Below, one piece after another: positions 5,667 through 9,041 of a DNA stretch of 9,041 nt. Source of the stretch: Bacillota bacterium (lineage in GTDB: Bacteria; Bacillota; Clostridia; Oscillospirales; Ruminococcaceae); NCBI GenBank assembly GCA_023395695.1, contig JAEWYJ010000197.1, positions 1-9,041 of the forward strand, read 5' to 3'. The notes below the pieces were generated by a model. The model was given only the letters and a program-made list of their open reading frames with translations, searched no databases and had not been told where the DNA came from. A program made the position numbers and the translations under genes. Every line of letters starts with the position of its first letter. Position 1 is the first letter of the stretch.

Positions 5667-7181
5667 TTACCAGATAAACGCCCTGGCGAATGCTTCAGAG
5701 GTCTCAGGGTAATCCAGCCGCAGATGCGTGCCACGGCTCTCCTTGCGGTTTTGAGCCGCGTTAATCATCAGCAATATGGATTTAAGTGTTTGCGCGGTTC
5801 TTGTGTCGTCATTAATCTTGCTGTCTGCAAGCATTTCTTCAAGAGCGGACGCCGCATTTTCAAGGGTTTTAGCATCGCGGTACACCCCCAGCGCCGCTTT
5901 GGCAATCTGCTTTGCGCGCGGAGCAAAACAATGGTAGACTTCTTGGTTCTGCCGGTATTCTATTGGCATTTCGCAATCAATCTCAGCACGTGGGTTTGCA
6001 AGAATAGCCTGTGCGCAGATAAGCCCCGACAACACGGCCTGACTTGCAGCGTTGCCGGCACAGCGGCATGCGCCGTGTGTTCCGCCGCTGGCTTCTCCAA
6101 CAGCATACAAGCCGGATACTGTGGACTGATACTGCCCGTCCACGCATATTCCGCCCGAGAAGCTGTGCGCCATTGGCCCGACTTCGATCAGCTGCTTATT
6201 GGGGTCAACGCCATTACTCATCAAACGCTCAAAGAACCAGGGGTATGCCTTGAGCACTTCCCGGGGGATATGGCGCAAATCGGCCCAAACGCCCCCGTGC
6301 GGCGAACCGTGGCCTGCAGCCACCTGTTTCCATATCTCCTTGTTGAGCAGTGTTTTAGGCGCGCCGCCTTCGCCCTGAGGGCGAACGGCAAGTAAAAACC
6401 GCTCTTCTTGCGCATTGAGCAGATGCGCACCCTCACCCAGCATGGCTGTCGGGCACGGCTCGCCAACCGCACCGCGAGGATCCAGCACAACCATCGGCTC
6501 ATATTCCAGAAATTCAATATCTACCAGCTTGGCGCCCGCATCCTTTGCAATTGCCAGAATATTGCCCTGAATGTCCTCCGGATAGGTGGAAACCGCAAAA
6601 AGGTTGCCGACGCCACCCCATGCCGCTACAACTGCACCCGAATAAATATTTTCTATTGAACCGTCAAGGGTTTTAAAGGTGGCGCCACAGATTTTATTAT
6701 CGCGGGTAAGCAGCTGAAGGCATTCGTACCCCTGGTGAATTGCAATACCCTTTTCCTCAAGCTGTGCGCACAGCTTCCTCAGCATGACATCTCCGATAAG
6801 CGCCGTGGTGCTGCACAGAGAGCGCGGATAGGTATGCCCGGAGAGATGGCGCAGCTTGGTCGCGCCGTCGGGATTCCTGGCAAATTCAATGCCCCATCGC
6901 TGTAAAAAGTGGTAGCCCTCCAGTGTGCGACCGGTCATTTCCTGCACCAAAGCCTTGTTGCCAATACCATAACCCGCGTTGAGCATATCGGCGCAGTACT
7001 GCTCCACTGTATCACCATAAGGATTTTCGGGCAGCACAAAATTGATAGCAGCGATATAGGGCGTTCCGCCGAAGGAAGCGCCATAGACGCCGATGTTGCG
7101 GATGCCGCCCTCGTATAAGCGGGCGGCCGTTGTCAGAGCGGAAAGCCCCATACCAATAATGATTACATCGTGCTTTTTCAT
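5667..7181 (-). CDS. FAD-dependent oxidoreductase of the fumarate reductase/succinate dehydrogenase/aspartate oxidase superfamily
   Basis: Soluble flavoprotein of 504 residues that should bind FAD and transfer hydride to or from a dicarboxylate- or amino-acid-like substrate. It has the N-terminal dinucleotide motif GMGLSA (10-15), a central FAD/capping region (GGVGNLFAVSTYPEDIQGN, 189-207; KLVDIEFLEYEP, 218-229), DLRH (301-304), AHSFSGG (338-344), GLYAVGEASGGTHGACR (357-373) and the C-terminal RKESRGTHLRLDYPE (479-492), all in the order seen in FrdA/SdhA/NadB. By eye alignment His339 and Arg373 keep active-site positions, while the PRD motif with the catalytic arginine reads PKT (275-277). 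The histidine used for covalent FAD in FrdA is absent, so FAD is probably noncovalent. No signal peptide, FMN domain or iron-sulfur partner is visible. The ATG at 7181 is preferred because of its GGAGG. Last gene of the operon, 44 bases after the M20 gene. True substrate unknown; it is not a plain NadB. Confidence 0.87.
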   Translation of the reverse strand: MKKHDVIIIGMGLSALTTAARLYEGGIRNIGVYGASFGGTPYIAAINFVLPENPYGDTVEQYCADMLNAGYGIGNKALVQEMTGRTLEGYHFLQRWGIEFARNPDGATKLRHLSGHTYPRSLCSTTALIGDVMLRKLCAQLEEKGIAIHQGYECLQLLTRDNKICGATFKTLDGSIENIYSGAVVAAWGGVGNLFAVSTYPEDIQGNILAIAKDAGAKLVDIEFLEYEPMVVLDPRGAVGEPCPTAMLGEGAHLLNAQEERFLLAVRPQGEGGAPKTLLNKEIWKQVAAGHGSPHGGVWADLRHIPREVLKAYPWFFERLMSNGVDPNKQLIEVGPMAHSFSGGICVDGQYQSTVSGLYAVGEASGGTHGACRCAGNAASQAVLSGLICAQAILANPRAEIDCEMPIEYRQNQEVYHCFAPRAKQIAKAALGVYRDAKTLENAASALEEMLADSKINDDTRTAQTLKSILLMINAAQNRKESRGTHLRLDYPETSEAFARAFIW

Positions 7182-7186
7182 TGTTT

Positions 7187-7191
7187 CCTCC
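7187..7191 (-). promoter_or_regulatory. Ribosome binding site that decides the flavoenzyme start
   Basis: GGAGG on the minus strand lies 5 bases before the ATG at 7179-7181. The frame stays open further upstream, with ATGs at 7226 (overlapping the preceding stop as TAATG) and 7238, but neither has a good ribosome binding site, and the FAD-binding motif starts naturally with MKKHDVIIIG. Confidence 0.8.
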
Positions 7192-7225
7192 GTTACTGCG
7201 TTATTGGCTGGAGGCTCCCAGCGCA

Positions 7226-8575
7226 TTATCCATTCCAAACGGGGGTATAGATCTTCCCCTTGCGGTTGTGCTCAAGCTCCACCTGCCATGCTTCAATGAC
7301 CTGTGGCGTTTTTAAAATATCGTACATGCTTTGGGCAAGCGCCTTACTGACGTAGACCGCCGCCTTTTGTCCAATAGACATGCCGGCCGTCGCAGTCAGC
7401 GCCCAGTGATGAACCGGCACGCCGCTGATCAGCCCCAGCCCGATATAACGCACAGTGGGAATAAGGTGCGTAACCAGTCCCAAATCATTAGAGCCAAAAT
7501 TTGTTGACGGTACGCCGCTGGGCGCCACAAGCCTTTCCTCCAAAACATCTTCGGACGGTTCTGTTGAAAACACATTGCGGTAAAGCGTCTGAGCAAATAT
7601 TTTTTCCGCCTCGTCATAATGAAGCGGCGGAATTTTGCAGGCGGACTCGTACAGGAATCTGGTGAAGGAGGTCAGAATCAGCGTACCGGGCAGCGCGGAA
7701 TGAAGGGTGTGGGTTACCGACGTTTCGGTCATCAGCGCAGCGCCCTGCGCCACCTTGACAACACGCTCCACCAGACTCTGCACACTGTTAAGATCCTTGG
7801 CACGGACCATATAATCCACCACGGCGTGCTCGGGCACAACGTTAGCCTTGGTAACCACCTGCTCGTATGCGTGATGTATCCGCGCGTCCGACGACATGTG
7901 CTCGCGCATGTATTGCACGCCCACACTCATCAGCTCGGCTGCATCCATGGCGCTGCGCCCCATCTCCGGGGCCGCAGAGGCGTGGGAGGCGCGGCCGGTA
8001 AAGGAAAACGTCAGCTTTGCAATTGAGAGATTGACCTTTTCGTTAGCTGTCAGTGCGCCCGGCTCGGGATGCCATCCCAGCAAACAGTCAATGCCGTCAA
8101 AGAGGCCCAGCCTGTGCATGTACATCTTGCCATTGCCGCCCTCCTCAGCGGGGCAGGCAAAAAATACGACGGTTCCCGCCAGCTTCTCTTGCTCCATTGC
8201 GGCCTTAACGGCACAGGCGGCTCCCACAGAGGCTGTAATCATGAGGTTATGGCCGCAGCCGTGCCCATAGCCGGGGGCGGGCGCGCGGTGTGGAACGGCA
8301 TCCTGCGCAAGTCCCGGCAGCGCGTCATACTCGCCAAAAACTGCAACAACCGGGTGTCCGCTGCCCCAGCGCGCAACAATGGTATTGGGACGCTGCTCCG
8401 GGTCCTTGCAGTGGCAAAGCGCAATATCGAAGCCCTGCGCCTTGAGCAAGGCGCTTGTACGCTCGCAGGAATAGAATTCCTCCATCAGCCCCTCGGGATG
8501 CTCCCAAATATCGCGCGAAAAGCGGACAAGTGCCTCTTCGTTTTGCTTAAACCATGCACCAATTGCCTGATTCAT
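7226..8575 (-). CDS. AbgB-like M20D metallohydrolase (p-aminobenzoyl-glutamate hydrolase/amidohydrolase family)
   Basis: Cytoplasmic zinc- or manganese-type amidohydrolase of 449 residues that cleaves an amide bond of an N-acyl amino acid or dipeptide-like compound. Diagnostic motifs: GEYDALPGL (81-89), PGYGHGCGHN (101-110, metal ligands Cys107 and His109), CPAEEGG (141-147, Glu144/Glu145), LGWHP (166-170, His169) and VPVHHWA (386-392). The dimerisation domain inserts at about 185-300, beginning FTGRASHASAAPEMGRSAMDA. This pattern matches the AbgB branch of M20D better than hippurate hydrolases. Start ATG at 8575 follows AGGAGG with 6 bases spacing. It sits 22 bases after the transporter ATPase stop and before the flavoenzyme, so the transporter probably supplies its substrate. 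Escherichia coli AbgB works with AbgA; no AbgA-like gene lies in the window, so this one may act alone. Substrate is inferred only. Confidence 0.92.
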   Translation of the reverse strand: MNQAIGAWFKQNEEALVRFSRDIWEHPEGLMEEFYSCERTSALLKAQGFDIALCHCKDPEQRPNTIVARWGSGHPVVAVFGEYDALPGLAQDAVPHRAPAPGYGHGCGHNLMITASVGAACAVKAAMEQEKLAGTVVFFACPAEEGGNGKMYMHRLGLFDGIDCLLGWHPEPGALTANEKVNLSIAKLTFSFTGRASHASAAPEMGRSAMDAAELMSVGVQYMREHMSSDARIHHAYEQVVTKANVVPEHAVVDYMVRAKDLNSVQSLVERVVKVAQGAALMTETSVTHTLHSALPGTLILTSFTRFLYESACKIPPLHYDEAEKIFAQTLYRNVFSTEPSEDVLEERLVAPSGVPSTNFGSNDLGLVTHLIPTVRYIGLGLISGVPVHHWALTATAGMSIGQKAAVYVSKALAQSMYDILKTPQVIEAWQVELEHNRKGKIYTPVWNG

Positions 8576-8600
8576 GATACTCCTCCTTTTGTAATAGGCG

Positions 8601-9041
8601 TTATCCGTTTATTTCCCGGCAACGGTGGCACGCCACAAAATGACCCGGCTCTACTTCTAAAAATTCGGGAGAGGCTTCCCGACAGATATCCCTGACATGC
8701 GGGCAGCGGGAGGCAAACCGGCAGCCGGGCTTGGGGTTGATGGGTGAAGAAATTTCTCCCGACAGAATCACATCCTGACGCTTAACGTCAATAGACGGGA
8801 TAGGAATGGCGGTCAGCAGCCCCTTGGTATACGGATGCAGCGGATTGGCGAACAGCACATGAGAAGAGGCTTTTTCGGCCATGCAGCCCATGTACATAAC
8901 CAGGATGTCGTCCGAAATATGCTTGACCACCAACAGGTTATGGGTAATAAAAATATAGGTCAGATCCTTCTGCTCCTGCAAATCCATCATAAGGTTGAGA
9001 ATTTGGGCTTGAATAGAGACATCCAGAGCGGAGACCGGCTC
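8601..9041 (-). CDS. OppF/DppF-type oligopeptide ABC transporter ATP-binding protein, C-terminal 146 residues
   Basis: C-terminal part of the ATPase that powers peptide import, cut at the right window edge. Visible are the residues just after Walker B (EPVSALDVSIQAQILNL, including the SALD D-loop), the H-loop IFITHNL, the YMGCMAE strand, and the oligopeptide-transporter C-terminal extension (LHPYTKGLLTAIP, LSGEISSPINPKPGCRFASR). The extension has cysteines in the order C-x5-C-x6-C-x17-C, and some members of this family use such cysteines to bind a metal or iron-sulfur centre. The true start lies beyond 9041; the ATGs at 8985-8990 are internal. The stop is 25 bases upstream of the M20 start, so the genes are co-transcribed. 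Other Opp/Dpp genes probably lie further right, out of view. Confidence 0.94.
   Translation of the reverse strand, partial: EPVSALDVSIQAQILNLMMDLQEQKDLTYIFITHNLLVVKHISDDILVMYMGCMAEKASSHVLFANPLHPYTKGLLTAIPIPSIDVKRQDVILSGEISSPINPKPGCRFASRCPHVRDICREASPEFLEVEPGHFVACHRCREING

Noticed and set aside
6044..6659. Several plus-strand frames within the flavoenzyme gene
   Set aside because: They are opposite-strand shadows of a gene with clear family motifs.
7182..7238. Longer flavoenzyme start at 7238 or 7226 (the latter in a TAATG stop-start overlap)
   Set aside because: Neither ATG has a convincing ribosome binding site, the extra residues do not resemble the family, and the ATG at 7181 has GGAGG at ideal spacing.

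Overview
The window looks like chromosomal DNA from a low-GC-lineage but moderately GC-rich Firmicute, most likely an anaerobic Clostridia-type bacterium. The reasons are strong GGAGG ribosome binding sites, an S-layer-homology (SLH) surface protein that also carries choline-binding/GW-like repeats, an Opp/Dpp transporter ATPase, and a soluble fumarate-reductase-like flavoenzyme. I cannot name the species. Every supported gene is on the minus strand, so transcription runs from high to low coordinates.

Right part (9041 to about 5600): the end of an operon. First is the C-terminal part of an OppF/DppF-type peptide-transporter ATPase (cut by the window edge). After 22 intergenic bases comes an AbgB-like M20D metallohydrolase, and after 44 more bases an FAD enzyme of the FrdA/SdhA/NadB superfamily. 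A long hairpin followed by a T-rich tract closes the operon 8 bases after the last stop. The simplest reading is uptake of a peptide-like or N-acyl amino acid compound, hydrolytic cleavage in the cytoplasm, and a redox step on one product. The flavoenzyme keeps several family residues, but the PRD motif that normally holds the catalytic arginine reads PKT.

Middle (5634 to 1276): a very large surface protein gene made of beta-helix-like coils, Ig-like modules, two 166-residue repeats encoded by adjacent 498-bp DNA repeats, SLH motifs and a C-terminal choline-binding-like region. The gene has no proper beginning. The frame is open up to a TGA at 5635-5637 inside the operon terminator, with no ATG, no ribosome binding site and no signal peptide. 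It is probably a 5'-truncated gene or silent cassette fused to the operon end, or an assembly join.

Left part (1275 to 1): a 673-base intergenic region with several hairpins and a terminator for the surface gene, then a good promoter with an 11-bp tandem repeat just upstream of it, driving an AzgA/PbuG-type purine permease of the NCS2 group. Only its first 200 residues are inside the window.

No tRNA, rRNA, CRISPR array, transposase or phage gene was seen. The most interesting points are the headless surface gene joined to the terminator, the long recombinogenic repeats, and the transporter-hydrolase-flavoenzyme operon with its altered active-site motif.
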